A stretch of DNA of 64,000 nucleotides, taken from the NCBI RefSeq assembly GCF_001403875.1, contig NZ_LN884299.1, positions 3,437,674 to 3,501,673 on the forward strand, given 5' to 3'. A program made the position numbers and the translations under genes. Below, in pieces: positions 1 to 9,917 of this stretch. Below the pieces are notes generated by a model. The model was not told the DNA's origin and made no database searches. It was given only the letters and a program-made list of their open reading frames with translations. This stretch comes from Paenibacillus ihumii. Lineage in GTDB: Bacteria > Bacillota > Bacilli > Paenibacillales > Paenibacillaceae. The stretch's first letter is position 1; each line of letters begins with the position of its first letter.

Positions 1-66
1 TGTCTGGTGAAATCACGTTGCACCTGAGAAGCGGCCTGCAGAACCCCCTCGTTAGAGAGTGCCTCC

Positions 67-2667
67 TCATGGTGGGGGTGCTGATGGTCCTGGACCTGGC
101 CTTGCAGTGCGAAGGAATTCTACGGTCGCTTGTACACGTGACGGGGTGAAAAGGGGACAGAGCACAAGCAGCAGCGCGGTGATAAGCAGCGCACGCTCCC
201 AGCTGTGCAGCGACTTGTGCGGCTGCACCGGGAAGTGGAGCGCCTCCTCCGGCTCCTCCCATTTCAGCTCGCGTCCGCCCGTTGCAGCGGCCAGCTTGGA
301 TAGCATCTCCCCGGCGTTCTCCGTTACGATCCGATATTCCGGAGAGTAAGGGATCACGAACCCGGTGCCTGTGCCCCCGCCAGCTACAACCTCGTCTCCA
401 CGCTTGCCCTGCAAATGAATCAGGAATGACCCCGGCTCCTCCACTGCAGTCACTCCGGTATAAATCCCGGGGGAGGTTTGGATAAGCGGCACAGTCTTAT
501 CTTTTAAATCCTCGCCCGTAATGATCGCTTCCAGCTCATCCGGCGGAGCCAGACCTTCCGAGGCGGCCACTTCAAAATAAACCTCATTCCCCTTCACCGT
601 CGTGCTCACCTCAAAAGGCGAAGCTGAAAATTGCGGAAAAGTCCATTTCACCATATCCGCAAACAGCCCCGGGAATCCCGGCCAGTTCACCCAATCCCGG
701 GACCATTTTCCCGTCAGATCGCTCGTCCAGGCAACGGTACGTCCCGAGCCATACTGCCAACGGGCAAGCAGCGGATCGGGTTCAGGGCTCGCCAGCACCG
801 TCTGTGCGGTCGATTTGGCCGACGCCGCCACATAGCCATATATAGTCGGAAGACCCCCCGCCATCGATTCACGCCAGTCTCCGGGCTGAACCAATGCGGG
901 CACAAATGGTTTGTCCACGATATACGTTCTGGCGATCACAGCCGCTTCCCGGCTGAATATCGTCGGCAGAGTCGTCGCGTCTTTGACGAAATAGTAACGC
1001 CCCTTCGCTTCCTTGGCAAGCGATTCCAGCAGCTGCGTGTCCGCACCGTCTCCTACAGCTACAGTCGACATCGTCATATGGTTGTCCTTCATCGTATTCA
1101 GCAGCTCTGCATACCCGGAATTGCCTGCCGACTGTCCATCCGTAAGCAGAATAATGTGCTTGCGCTGGGCATCGATACCCAGCAATTTATCCGCGGCATC
1201 CGCTACAGCAGGATAAATATCCGTCCCGCCCGCGCTCGGAATGCCGCTGATTCTGGCAATGACATCGTCCTTCCGGCCGGCGAGCTTCGTCGGCTCTACG
1301 ACCCACCACGGCTTGTCGTCGAATGCGACGACCCCGACCGTATCCTTGGAGCGAAGCATCTCCACCGTTCGCATCGCGGATTCCTTCGCCAGCCTGATTT
1401 TGTCCCCCTCCATGCTGCCGGAACGGTCAATGACGAGAATGAGTCCCAGGGACGGAATTTCCCGTTTGCCCTGCAGCTCCATCGATACCGGCAGCAGCTT
1501 CTCGATCGGTGTCTTGAAATACCCGCCCATGCCGAAGCTCTCCTCGCCGCCGACCATCATAAAGCCGATGCCGTAAGAACGCACTGCCTGCTCGATGAGC
1601 TCCATCTGCTTGCCTCCGACCTGCTCGCCGGATACATTATTGAAAATAATGCTGTCATAACCGGCATACTTCGCCAGCTCCGCCGGAAGCAGGCCAGGCT
1701 CAATGACCGCATATTGAATCAAGCTGGACTTCAACGCATTTTCTAGATTGGAGGACGTTCCCGGCTTGCCTTCCACGATCAGCACCTTCGGGCTGCCGGT
1801 GACGCGGGTAAAAGCATAGCCCTCATTATTAGCGGCCTGCTCGTCCCCCTCCATAAATATTTCCGCCTTATAGCGATGAAGCCCAGGCTCCCTGGCCAGG
1901 CCTTGCAGAGCGAAGCGATTCTCCCCCCGCTCCAGAGCAACCGTCTTTCGGCCGATTTCCCGGCTATCCTCATACAAGCGAAGCTCGCCGCTGCCGGCAT
2001 ACGTACTGCGTATCGCTACCTCAAACGTAAAAGCTTCCGCTCTGTACAGCTTCTCCGGAAGATGCAGCGACTCGATGGCCACATCCCTCCGCTCCTTAGC
2101 CGCTGCCTGGAGCACGTCGACGCGGATGCCTCTCTCCTTCAGTGTTCTTGCTGCAGAGAGCGCATCTCCTACATTTTCCTCTCCGTCCGAAATGACGACG
2201 ATTCTCTGATTTCCTTTCCCTCTGAACAGGCTTCCAGCTAGCTGAAGACCCTTCTCCAGATGGGTAAAAGAAGCGTTCACTTCGGCCCGGGCTCCGCCTT
2301 CGGTCAGCGGCAGGGGATCAAGATTCTTCTCGACGGCGCCATCCAGCCCGGCCGAGACGACGGCGACGCTGTCCTGCTCCCCTTTGGCCTTTGATGCCTG
2401 GGCGGCCCAGGCCAATGCGGCATCGGCACCCTCCATGCTGGCGGAACGATCGATCAGAAATACGACTTCCTTATTTTTAACCAATGTAAAGGTCTGAAAA
2501 CCGGCTAAAGCCAATATCAGCAAAACAACGACTGCTGTCCGCAGACCTACAGCCCATTTCTTCCTTCCCCCGTGCAGGCGGAAATCCGAGCGGTACGCAT
2601 AGAATGCACCAGCAGCGGCTAGAATCAGCAGCAATAACACCCACGGATGGTTAAATTGAACGCCCAC
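67..2667 (-). CDS. Membrane-anchored protein with two VWA domains (Bat-like), last gene of the operon
   Basis: The 866-aa product begins with two hydrophobic segments (about residues 8-25 and 40-60), as in BatA/BatB-type proteins. A first von Willebrand A fold follows, with a MIDAS motif DRSAS at residues 73-77. A second complete VWA domain (IDRSGSMEGDK near residue 405) comes after an internal domain resembling a glutamine-amidotransferase-like region. A C-terminal membrane segment (about 830-846) precedes a short proline-rich tail. Start is GTG, seven bases after GGGGGGTG, and overlaps the upstream gene end by 17 bp, implying coupled translation. VWA proteins of this type are usually periplasmic/extracytoplasmic interaction modules working with MoxR ATPases. 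Substrate is unknown. The family assignment is firm; the role in envelope stress or protein maturation is inferred from the neighbours. Confidence 0.85.
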   Translation of the reverse strand: MGVQFNHPWVLLLLILAAAGAFYAYRSDFRLHGGRKKWAVGLRTAVVVLLILALAGFQTFTLVKNKEVVFLIDRSASMEGADAALAWAAQASKAKGEQDSVAVVSAGLDGAVEKNLDPLPLTEGGARAEVNASFTHLEKGLQLAGSLFRGKGNQRIVVISDGEENVGDALSAARTLKERGIRVDVLQAAAKERRDVAIESLHLPEKLYRAEAFTFEVAIRSTYAGSGELRLYEDSREIGRKTVALERGENRFALQGLAREPGLHRYKAEIFMEGDEQAANNEGYAFTRVTGSPKVLIVEGKPGTSSNLENALKSSLIQYAVIEPGLLPAELAKYAGYDSIIFNNVSGEQVGGKQMELIEQAVRSYGIGFMMVGGEESFGMGGYFKTPIEKLLPVSMELQGKREIPSLGLILVIDRSGSMEGDKIRLAKESAMRTVEMLRSKDTVGVVAFDDKPWWVVEPTKLAGRKDDVIARISGIPSAGGTDIYPAVADAADKLLGIDAQRKHIILLTDGQSAGNSGYAELLNTMKDNHMTMSTVAVGDGADTQLLESLAKEAKGRYYFVKDATTLPTIFSREAAVIARTYIVDKPFVPALVQPGDWRESMAGGLPTIYGYVAASAKSTAQTVLASPEPDPLLARWQYGSGRTVAWTSDLTGKWSRDWVNWPGFPGLFADMVKWTFPQFSASPFEVSTTVKGNEVYFEVAASEGLAPPDELEAIITGEDLKDKTVPLIQTSPGIYTGVTAVEEPGSFLIHLQGKRGDEVVAGGGTGTGFVIPYSPEYRIVTENAGEMLSKLAAATGGRELKWEEPEEALHFPVQPHKSLHSWERALLITALLLVLCPLFTPSRVQATVEFLRTARPGPGPSAPPP

Positions 2668-4807
2668 GCTGGTACACCCCCCATTCTGCGATGATCACGA
2701 TCAGCGCCAGCAAAACGGCCAAATACGTTAAGGAATGCTTGGATTTCGTCTCAGATTCCAAGCCGGAATCAGCCGAAGCCTTAGAAGGGTCTGAATCAGT
2801 CCGGGGGCCTTCCTCTGCCTGGCCCGCAGCAATATCGCTTCCATGACTCGCATTTATATCGCTGCCATGGCCCGCATCTGAACCGCTATCATGATCTGCA
2901 GCTGTATCGTGATCAGGCGAGCCTCCCTCGGTCCCGCCTTCTGTCGCGCCTTCGTTCCCGCTTGGACTGCCGCCAAATGCAAGAGCCTTGGTCTGCCCGA
3001 TTACGGATTCGGCTGGAGGGGAGATTACCTCCAAGTAGTATCCGGGCAATGCACTGCCTTCCGCCCCCTTCATCTCAAAACGCCACAAGCCGGGAAGCTG
3101 AGGAGCGGTCTGCACTGCCGCCAGGCTTTGGCCATCGGTGACCGCTGGAATCGGCTCCGCTCCCATGTCCAGGGCATACCCGTCTGCAGGAATCCAAGAA
3201 GCCTCGGCGGCCTCCACCGACAAGGGAATTTCCAGCGCCGAGCCGGCAACCATGCGGCCGAGCCCTGTCGTTCTTCCCGCTTGCAGCCACTGCACGGCGT
3301 TGTTGACCATGACCGGGAATTCCGGACGCAGCGGCAGATCGCCGTCGCTTAATGAGAAGAGGAAGACCAGCCGGTTGATTCCGTTCTCCGTGCCGGCATA
3401 AGCCGCCGGTTTTGAACCGATCTCCATGAGCGGTCTGCCCCATGAGGGAATTTCCAGATCGAGCAGAGCAGCTGCAGGCGGATCATTCAGCGATATATAG
3501 CGGGTGACAGGGTGATTGGCTGTGATCGTTCTGCCGTTGGGCGGCTGAATCGTCTTGCCGCTGCCGCCAAGCATCCAGGACGGCGTCTCTTTTACAAGGC
3601 GGACCCATTCACCGGTCTCCAAATAAGCAGGAGGCATGCCGTCGATGATGATCATATCCGGTCTATCCTTGGGTAGTGCCGGAGCCTTTTCCCCTTCCCC
3701 GCCGGATTTATTGGAACCTGTGCTTGAGCCTGCGCTTGGGCCTGTGATTGGCCCAGGCTCCATTCTTGTCACCCTCGCGCCGGACAGCTGCAGTGCCTTC
3801 TCCAGAAACAAATTGCCCTCTGAGAGGAGCAGCACCTGGGGAGCCCCGCCTCTCTCGCGAAAAGCGAAGGCCTCGTTGTCCGGTGCATAATCGTCGTCTG
3901 GCTCCAGCTTTAATTTATAAATATCCGCAGCGGGCAGCTCCTCGAAGGTAACGGTCACGGCCCGGCCGCTCTCTACCTTGACGGCTTTCGAAGCCAGAAG
4001 ATGGCCGTCCCCGGACAATTGCAATACGGCATCCAGCGGGGTACCGCCGTAATTCCGCACGACTGCTACACCGGTGCTCAGATCTCCCTCGTTTTTTACG
4101 CCGAACTGCTCCACCGCAGCATTGCTCGCCCCTTCGTCCTTCAGGGATACGACCTCTACCGGGGCTGTAAAGGAAATATCGTCCGCAAGCTCGCCCCAAT
4201 GTTCATCGGTAAACACGAGAATCCTCGCATCGGGATCATCCCGCGTCAGCGCTGCGGCAAGAGACATTGTTTCCCGGTAGGCAGCCTTGCCGAACTCAGC
4301 CTCCAGCTTAGCCACTTGACCGCGAATCGCTTTAGGATCCCTCTCGCGGGTAAGCAGTACTTCCGGCTCGGCTCCCAGCTTCAGCAATGTAATCTCTCCG
4401 TCACCACCCAACGAATCGATATATTCGTTGACCTTCTTTTTAAGCTCGGCCATCGCCGAGCTGGAAGGCTGGGCATCCCCGCCGGATGCCCCGCTCCGCT
4501 TCGCGCTCATACTGGCCGAGCCGTCGAGAACGATGACCGTATGCCCGGACAGGCCCCCTTTGACCCACATGAACGGCATCATCAGGGCGAAGGCGAGCAG
4601 CGCGGCGGCCAGCAGCTGCAGCCATAGCAGCAGCCGGTTTTGCAGCTTCTGCCAGGGGCGGTTAGCCTCAATATTGCGGAGCACGCGGTTCCATAGCAAA
4701 TGGCTGGGTACCAGCGTATCCACAGACTTTCGTTTAAACAGATACATCAGCACGATCAACGGGATCGCTAAAGCGAACCACAATCCGGCCCAAGAGGCAA
4801 TTCCCAT
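2651..4807 (-). CDS. BatA-type VWA membrane protein
   Basis: I start this gene at 4807 (MGIASW), which has AAGGGGGTG nine bases upstream. The open frame continues to 5005 but the added residues look non-coding. The 718-aa product has membrane segments at about 8-23 and 58-80. A VWA-like domain follows, with DGSAS at residues 95-99. Then come a long extracytoplasmic region, a His/Asp/Ser/Gly-rich linker (about 630-690) and a last membrane helix. The first residues, up to an SHLLW motif, match the BatA N-terminal domain (TIGR02226-like). Its stop overlaps the next VWA gene by 17 bp. It probably forms a paired VWA complex with that protein. Confidence 0.85.
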   Translation of the reverse strand: MGIASWAGLWFALAIPLIVLMYLFKRKSVDTLVPSHLLWNRVLRNIEANRPWQKLQNRLLLWLQLLAAALLAFALMMPFMWVKGGLSGHTVIVLDGSASMSAKRSGASGGDAQPSSSAMAELKKKVNEYIDSLGGDGEITLLKLGAEPEVLLTRERDPKAIRGQVAKLEAEFGKAAYRETMSLAAALTRDDPDARILVFTDEHWGELADDISFTAPVEVVSLKDEGASNAAVEQFGVKNEGDLSTGVAVVRNYGGTPLDAVLQLSGDGHLLASKAVKVESGRAVTVTFEELPAADIYKLKLEPDDDYAPDNEAFAFRERGGAPQVLLLSEGNLFLEKALQLSGARVTRMEPGPITGPSAGSSTGSNKSGGEGEKAPALPKDRPDMIIIDGMPPAYLETGEWVRLVKETPSWMLGGSGKTIQPPNGRTITANHPVTRYISLNDPPAAALLDLEIPSWGRPLMEIGSKPAAYAGTENGINRLVFLFSLSDGDLPLRPEFPVMVNNAVQWLQAGRTTGLGRMVAGSALEIPLSVEAAEASWIPADGYALDMGAEPIPAVTDGQSLAAVQTAPQLPGLWRFEMKGAEGSALPGYYLEVISPPAESVIGQTKALAFGGSPSGNEGATEGGTEGGSPDHDTAADHDSGSDAGHGSDINASHGSDIAAGQAEEGPRTDSDPSKASADSGLESETKSKHSLTYLAVLLALIVIIAEWGVYQRGRSI

Positions 4808-5212
4808 CCTTTCACCCCCTTCTTGTTGCCTAACCAATACAGATTGTCTTGCGAGGAGCCGCATCCTTGGTTCGGCCGCCAAACTCGACGTCCAGCACCA
4901 TCCAGATGCGAAATAACAGAATGCGCGCAGCTCCAAGTGTGCTGTGCTGCGCTGCATGACTGCGTCGGGCAGGCACGGGCAGCACATTCTCATTCTTACT
5001 GGCACGGGCAGCGCTTTAGCTCTCTTCCCGGCACGGGCAGCGCTTTAGCTCTCTTCCCGGCACGGCAGCCCATTTTTATTCTTAATAAGATGCCAAAATA
5101 CTTAACAAGTTTGAAATCAGACCCGATTGGCTGCCTCGATTCCGTACGCTTTTTAAAATACTGCGCCAGGACTCCATGAAGGAACTATCGCAATCGCTGG
5201 CCCACCAGTTAT
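4808..5212. repeat. 405-bp spacer in the operon with a 29-bp tandem repeat
   Basis: This gap separates the DUF58 gene from the BatA-like gene, whereas the other operon junctions overlap or are under about 60 bp. Two identical 29-bp units lie at 5001-5029 and 5030-5058, each beginning GGCACGGGCAGCGC. A diverged unit precedes them at 4972-5000 and a truncated unit starts at 5059. I see no convincing gene, RBS-led ORF or terminator inside. Confidence 0.75.
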
Positions 5213-6232
5213 TTACGAGCCCAATACCCCAGCTCCGCGCAGCGTCTCGAAGATTCCCTCCTCCAGCGGCACGCCGGTATTTGCCTGTATATAAAAAATA
5301 GCCCGCTTACTGCAAAATCGCGCAATTTCCGCTTGATAAGCCTGCAGCGTTCGTCTATACTCCTCCAATACTTTTCCGGTCATAGCGATTTCTTTACCTG
5401 TGCCAAGCTCACTGTCCACCAGCCGCAAATCCCCGCTCAAGGCAGGGGTGATTTCCTCCGGCGATAACACGTGCACAAGTACGATTTCCTGTCCCGCTGC
5501 AAGTAAATAAGATAAGGTCTCCACAAGCTCGTCCATGCCTCCAGCCAGCCAAAAATCCGAAAAAATCCAGGTCATCCCCGGCTGCTTCGGAAGCGCTTTG
5601 GGCTGCCGCAGCGATCGGGACAAGCTGCCCTCGCCGCCCGGCTCTGCCGACTGCAGAAACGAAAACAACCGGGCGGCCGAGGCCTTCCCCCTGACGGGAG
5701 GAAGCTGTCCCTCCAGCTCCGAGCTGAATACCGCTGCCTGAACGCGGTCATAGGACGCCAGAGCCATATAGCCAACCGATGCGGCAAGTTTCTTCGCATA
5801 GTTCAGCTTGTTCGAGTCGGATTGGTTCCCCTCGGTTTGCTTGCCATCGATTTTCTTATCAGCTTGATCCCCCTCAGGCTTCTGTTCAACAGACTTGTCT
5901 CTGCCAGATTTGAGCGTGTCCGCCATGCCGGACACCCTGCCGCCCCCGAAATCCATAGAGGCAGAGGTGTCCACATACAGGCTCACCTGCAGCTCCTGCT
6001 CATCCCAATACTGCCGCACAAAGGGCCTGCCCGTCCGCGAATAGACGCCCCAATCAAAGCGGCGGATGTCGTCCCCCGGCGCATATTCGCGGTAATCCGC
6101 AAATTCCAGCGACGAGCCGAAGCGGCTGGAGCGCCTTTTGCCCTGCATCGTTCCGCGCACCCGCCGTTTGGACGCGATCGAGAGCCGCTCCAGACGCGGC
6201 AGCAGCGACGGAGGAAGAAGAGGCTCGCTCAT
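5213..6232 (-). CDS. DUF58 domain protein
   Basis: The 339-aa product carries the DUF58 signature near residues 43-75: a FADYREYAPGDDIRRFDW stretch followed by a SRTG and FVRQYW block, then a VWA-like DTSASMD. DUF58 proteins are usually encoded beside MoxR ATPases and are thought to be partners of them. The fold after residue 150 is a degenerate VWA domain. A charged Lys/Asp/Gln-rich insertion (about 100-145) is unusual and probably a flexible loop. The start overlaps the end of the MoxR gene by 4 bp (ATGA), so the two are likely made in fixed ratio. Function beyond the partner role is unknown. Confidence 0.88.
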   Translation of the reverse strand: MSEPLLPPSLLPRLERLSIASKRRVRGTMQGKRRSSRFGSSLEFADYREYAPGDDIRRFDWGVYSRTGRPFVRQYWDEQELQVSLYVDTSASMDFGGGRVSGMADTLKSGRDKSVEQKPEGDQADKKIDGKQTEGNQSDSNKLNYAKKLAASVGYMALASYDRVQAAVFSSELEGQLPPVRGKASAARLFSFLQSAEPGGEGSLSRSLRQPKALPKQPGMTWIFSDFWLAGGMDELVETLSYLLAAGQEIVLVHVLSPEEITPALSGDLRLVDSELGTGKEIAMTGKVLEEYRRTLQAYQAEIARFCSKRAIFYIQANTGVPLEEGIFETLRGAGVLGS

Positions 6233-7224
6233 CCCCTCGCCCCCTCGAGCGCGGACAGAATATCCTCGATCAGCGAGTCGGGGGAGATTCCGAGGGCCTG
6301 CCCCTCGAAATTCAGAAACAAGCGGTGGCGCAGCGCAGGAACGGCGACCGCCGCGATATCTCCCGTGGATACATGCATCCTCCCCTTGGATATCGCCCTG
6401 ACCTTAGCCACCGATACGATCGATTGAATCCCTCTCGGTCCCGATCCGAAGCGCAAATATTTGCGGACGGATTCAGGAGCCGCAGCTTCCTCAGGATGCG
6501 TCATCATCAGCAGGCGAACCCCGTAATCCAGCACATCGTCGGCAAGCAGAACCTCCTTTGCAGCCTGCCGGATTTCCAGCAGCTCTTCCGCTGAGGCCAG
6601 CTTATCCGCAGAAGGCGGATTGCCCGAGGTCGTCCGGCGGACGATCTCCTTGAGCTCGTCAGGGGACGGGTAGCCGACATGGATTTTCAGCAGGAAGCGG
6701 TCCAGCTGCGCCTCCGGCAGGGGGTATGTCCCCTCATTCTCCAGCGGATTTTGCGTCGCCAGGACAAAAAAAGGCTGCGGCAGCCTGTGCGTCTCCCCGC
6801 CGACGGTGACCGTCTGCTCCTGCATCGCTTCCAGCATGGCGCTCTGCGTCTTCGGCGTGGCGCGGTTAATTTCATCCGCCAGCACGATGCTGCTGAATAC
6901 CGGCCCGGGCTGGAAGACGCTATCCGTGCTGCCCTGAGGCCCGAAACGGATGACATTCGTTCCGGTAATATCGCTCGGCATCAGGTCAGGCGTAAACTGA
7001 ATTCGCGAGAAAGACAGGTCGAGCGTATCGGCGATCGTGCGGACGAGCATCGTCTTACCCAGTCCCGGAATGCCTTCAAGCAGGGCATGCCCGCCGGCAA
7101 ATACGCACCACAGCAGCTGCTCCACGATTTCCTCCTGGCCCACGATGACTTTTCCAATCTGCTCACGTACGCCAAACATCGTATTCTTCCACGACTCCAC
7201 CTGCGCATTTGCTTCCAACATCAT
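6229..7224 (-). CDS. MoxR family AAA+ ATPase
   Basis: The 331-aa product has Walker A (GIPGLGKT) near residue 57. Walker B with the family's DEINRA motif follows near 115, then the ATQNP sensor motif with LPEAQLDRF near 155-175. These are the marks of MoxR AAA+ ATPases, chaperone-like enzymes that act on VWA-domain partners. Length is normal for the family. The start ATGATG lies just after AAGGAGAAGGGGG. It sits between the coiled-coil membrane protein and its DUF58 partner and probably supplies the ATP-driven remodelling step for the VWA proteins downstream. Confidence 0.93.
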   Translation of the reverse strand: MMLEANAQVESWKNTMFGVREQIGKVIVGQEEIVEQLLWCVFAGGHALLEGIPGLGKTMLVRTIADTLDLSFSRIQFTPDLMPSDITGTNVIRFGPQGSTDSVFQPGPVFSSIVLADEINRATPKTQSAMLEAMQEQTVTVGGETHRLPQPFFVLATQNPLENEGTYPLPEAQLDRFLLKIHVGYPSPDELKEIVRRTTSGNPPSADKLASAEELLEIRQAAKEVLLADDVLDYGVRLLMMTHPEEAAAPESVRKYLRFGSGPRGIQSIVSVAKVRAISKGRMHVSTGDIAAVAVPALRHRLFLNFEGQALGISPDSLIEDILSALEGARG

Positions 7225-7245
7225 ATGTCCCCCTTCTCCTTCATC

Positions 7246-8925
7246 TTAGTATCCCGGATCGATCTCGGTGAAATAGCTCTCCACCAGGCTCTGCACGCTT
7301 TGCGGCAGCTCGCTTCGTTCCAGGGAACGCTTGGCCTCTGCGGCGTAGTCGCTGTACACCTCGTCATAAGGCCGGCTTACGCCGTCAAATACAGGCGATT
7401 TCCCGCCCTTCTGCACATCTCCGCCGCCGCCGTGGATTTCGCCGCCGTCCCGCTCTAGATTTCCGCTGCCCTTCAAATCACGCGGTGTCGTTACGAGCTC
7501 GCGCCCGCCGCTGCCGAGTCCCGCGCCCTGTCCGGTGGCGGACCCCTGCCCGCGGCCCATGGTACCGCTGCCGCCGCTGTTTCCACCGCCTGAGCCAGAC
7601 CCAGAGCCTTGGCCGCCGCCCTGACCCTGGCCTTGCCCAGCGCCCTGGCCCTCACCGCCTTCACCGGAGGCTCCGCTTCCCGGCTCCCCGTTGGCCAGCG
7701 CGGCATCGCCGGCCCATTGCTCAGCGATTCCTCCCATGCTCCACGTATCGGATACGGCGAGCCCGGAGGCGGCCATCTGCTCTGCCAGCTCCATCCCTTG
7801 CTTCGCCAGCGCAGCCGCCAAAGCTGAGGCGGCCTCGGCTTGGTCAAGGCCGGAGTTCATGCCTGCCATACTCTCTTGGAGGGCCTGCTCCAGAAGTTCC
7901 AGAGCCTGCTCCAGTTCCTGCGCATTCCCTTTCTCGAGCGCCTCGGCGGCTTTCTTCAAGGCTTCGGCCAGACGCTGGGCCTTCTCGTCGTCAAGTGGAG
8001 CCGCCTCCGCGATTTGACGCAAATCCTGGGCGAGCCGGTTCCGCTCCTCCTCAGACATGGAGGCGGCCTTTTGGCGGAAATCCTCCATTTTCTCGTTGAG
8101 CGCCTGCTGATTTTGCTGCTGCAGCGCCTGGGCGAGGCCTTCAGGAAGCGGATTAGCCTTCCACTCCTCCAGCCACTTCTCCATCTCCCGCTGCTTCAGC
8201 TCGATTTTGTCGGACATTTCCTTCAAGCTCTTCATCGCATGCTCCACACTATCCAGCGCATCTTCCGGCTCTTTGCTCAGCTCGAGCGCCCGCCGCAGCT
8301 CGGCGATCTCCCGGGAGAGCGCCTCCTTTGCGATCGGCTCCAGCTGGCGCGCCTCGAGCTCCTTTGCCTGCTCCTCCGTCTCCTGCTTCTGGGCAGCCAC
8401 CCATTCCCTCTGCTCCTTGCGCTTGGCAAGCTCCTGCTCCATCGGATTCGGCAGTACGGCCAGCACGGCGATTGCCGTGAGCAAGCCTGCGGCGGATAGC
8501 CAGAACTTGCGGCGAACGGGGAAGGGAAGACGGCGCTTGATCTCGCGAACGTAGGCGGCGCCATATTGGGCGGCCTGCGCGCGCTGCCATTGTGCCGCTA
8601 ACACATCCGATTCGCCAAACGACAGAGCGGTGGCCATCTCGTCACGCCGCTCTTCTCCGGTCTCCGCGCGATCCATCGTTCTGGCGGCCTCCAGAAGAGA
8701 TACCGGTCTAGCGAAGAATCCCCATAGCAGGCCAACCAGCGTAAACAGCACAGCCAATCCCGCACTTTGCCACAGCAGGCCTTCTATCGGCCACAGACGG
8801 CCGGCACAAAGCCAGGCTGCTGCGGCTGCCAGTCCGGTTATCAGACCATATCGAGAACCTGCCCAAGCCCTGAGCCATTGCATGCGGCGCCGCACCACGC
8901 CGAGCTGCCGATAAATTTCCTCCAT
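7246..8925 (-). CDS. Coiled-coil membrane protein with Gly/Ser/Gln-rich tail (DUF4175-like)
   Basis: The 559-aa protein has two hydrophobic segments near residues 28-72 and another near 135-150. A long Glu/Gln/Lys/Ala-rich region (about 165-350) follows and should form coiled coils. Then comes a Gly/Ser/Gln low-complexity stretch (about 410-470) and a short conserved-looking C-terminus. The arrangement resembles DUF4175-type membrane proteins found in MoxR/DUF58 loci. RBS AAGGAGG is eight bases before ATG. It may tether or scaffold the VWA/MoxR complex; this is inference. The membrane topology has not been tested. Confidence 0.75.
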   Translation of the reverse strand: MEEIYRQLGVVRRRMQWLRAWAGSRYGLITGLAAAAAWLCAGRLWPIEGLLWQSAGLAVLFTLVGLLWGFFARPVSLLEAARTMDRAETGEERRDEMATALSFGESDVLAAQWQRAQAAQYGAAYVREIKRRLPFPVRRKFWLSAAGLLTAIAVLAVLPNPMEQELAKRKEQREWVAAQKQETEEQAKELEARQLEPIAKEALSREIAELRRALELSKEPEDALDSVEHAMKSLKEMSDKIELKQREMEKWLEEWKANPLPEGLAQALQQQNQQALNEKMEDFRQKAASMSEEERNRLAQDLRQIAEAAPLDDEKAQRLAEALKKAAEALEKGNAQELEQALELLEQALQESMAGMNSGLDQAEAASALAAALAKQGMELAEQMAASGLAVSDTWSMGGIAEQWAGDAALANGEPGSGASGEGGEGQGAGQGQGQGGGQGSGSGSGGGNSGGSGTMGRGQGSATGQGAGLGSGGRELVTTPRDLKGSGNLERDGGEIHGGGGDVQKGGKSPVFDGVSRPYDEVYSDYAAEAKRSLERSELPQSVQSLVESYFTEIDPGY

Positions 8926-8975
8926 GCTGTCGACCTCCTTCCGTTCCTTCCCCTGCCATTCCTTTATTTGAACAT

Positions 8976-9917
8976 TTATTTGTCACTCTGCTCATTGTCC
9001 TGCGGCTCCCAGTCCGTCTGCAGGCGCTGCCTGGACCGGCCGCGTTTGACCGGACGGATATAGCGGATGGCCAGCCACAGCACCAGGACGATAACTATGC
9101 TGTATACGAGCAAGAATTGCTGCCATAGCTGAATCGGCGCGCCTCCTTGCTGGCCGCTCCATCGCGTCATAAATACGGAGTCGGAAAACGTCGGTTCAAA
9201 AATGCTGATCAAAGCGCCCGCGGGATTGAGTCCCAGGATAAAACCGACCCACGAATAATCCGGCATCGAAGTGGCTCCCGAAACATAATAATTAGTCTGG
9301 ACAGCCCCCATCGCAAACAAGTAAACCAGTCCGGTAACGAGAAAAATCACAAGCCCTACGCCATACGTCATGATGACCGCGACGATCGTCCGCTTGAACA
9401 GCGTGGAGAAAAGTACCCCGAGAGATCCGAGCAGCAGCATAATAAACAGATAAAACAGAAATACGAAGACAAGCTGCTTTGGAGCCACGCCTCCATAGAG
9501 AAATGCAATGCTGTATACGGGCAGCGTCGCTAAAATAACCAGCGTCATGAAGCTAAGCGAAGATACCAGCTTGCTCAAAATAATCGTCGAGGAGCTCTGC
9601 TGGGTCGTCAGCAGCATGTTCAAGGTCTGCTTCTCCCGTTCCCCGCTGATTACCCCGGCCGTCAGCGCCGGTGTCATGAATGCGATCAGGACAAGCTGGG
9701 CGATGCTGAGCGCATAGAACATGATCCGGCTGGCGCCTGGATCAATCCGGCCCGATAAGCCTGCGCCGCTGCTCATCATGACATAAATGATGCCCATCGC
9801 CAGAAGCCCCATCACCAGCACATACACGAACACCGTTATTGCCGAACGCGAAGACCGCATCCGCAGCCGGAATTCTTTATCCATTACAGGGTTGATTAAC
9901 TTCCTACGCCAATCCAT
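8976..9917 (-). CDS. ABC-2 type transporter permease
   Basis: I start at 9917 (MDWRRK), eight bases after GGGAGG; an upstream start at 9953 lacks this signal. The 313-aa product has about six hydrophobic segments with the ABC-2 permease layout. A conserved GVISGEREKQTLNMLL stretch, typical of gliding-motility/Na-export type ABC-2 permeases, lies near residue 90. Its start overlaps the ATPase gene end by 14 bp. It forms an export ABC transporter with the ATPase. The substrate is unknown; the setting suggests an envelope component or peptide. Confidence 0.9.
   Translation of the reverse strand: MDWRRKLINPVMDKEFRLRMRSSRSAITVFVYVLVMGLLAMGIIYVMMSSGAGLSGRIDPGASRIMFYALSIAQLVLIAFMTPALTAGVISGEREKQTLNMLLTTQQSSSTIILSKLVSSLSFMTLVILATLPVYSIAFLYGGVAPKQLVFVFLFYLFIMLLLGSLGVLFSTLFKRTIVAVIMTYGVGLVIFLVTGLVYLFAMGAVQTNYYVSGATSMPDYSWVGFILGLNPAGALISIFEPTFSDSVFMTRWSGQQGGAPIQLWQQFLLVYSIVIVLVLWLAIRYIRPVKRGRSRQRLQTDWEPQDNEQSDK

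Noticed and set aside
631..1746. 371-aa plus-strand ORF
   Set aside because: Antisense to the well supported double-VWA gene, with no domain and no RBS.
4808..5005. N-terminal extension of the BatA-like protein
   Set aside because: Composition is Cys/Arg-rich and non-homologous; a clear RBS precedes the ATG at 4807.
7485..8499. Long plus-strand ORFs opposite the coiled-coil gene
   Set aside because: Low-complexity antisense frames without RBS, produced by GC-rich Glu/Gln/Leu codons.
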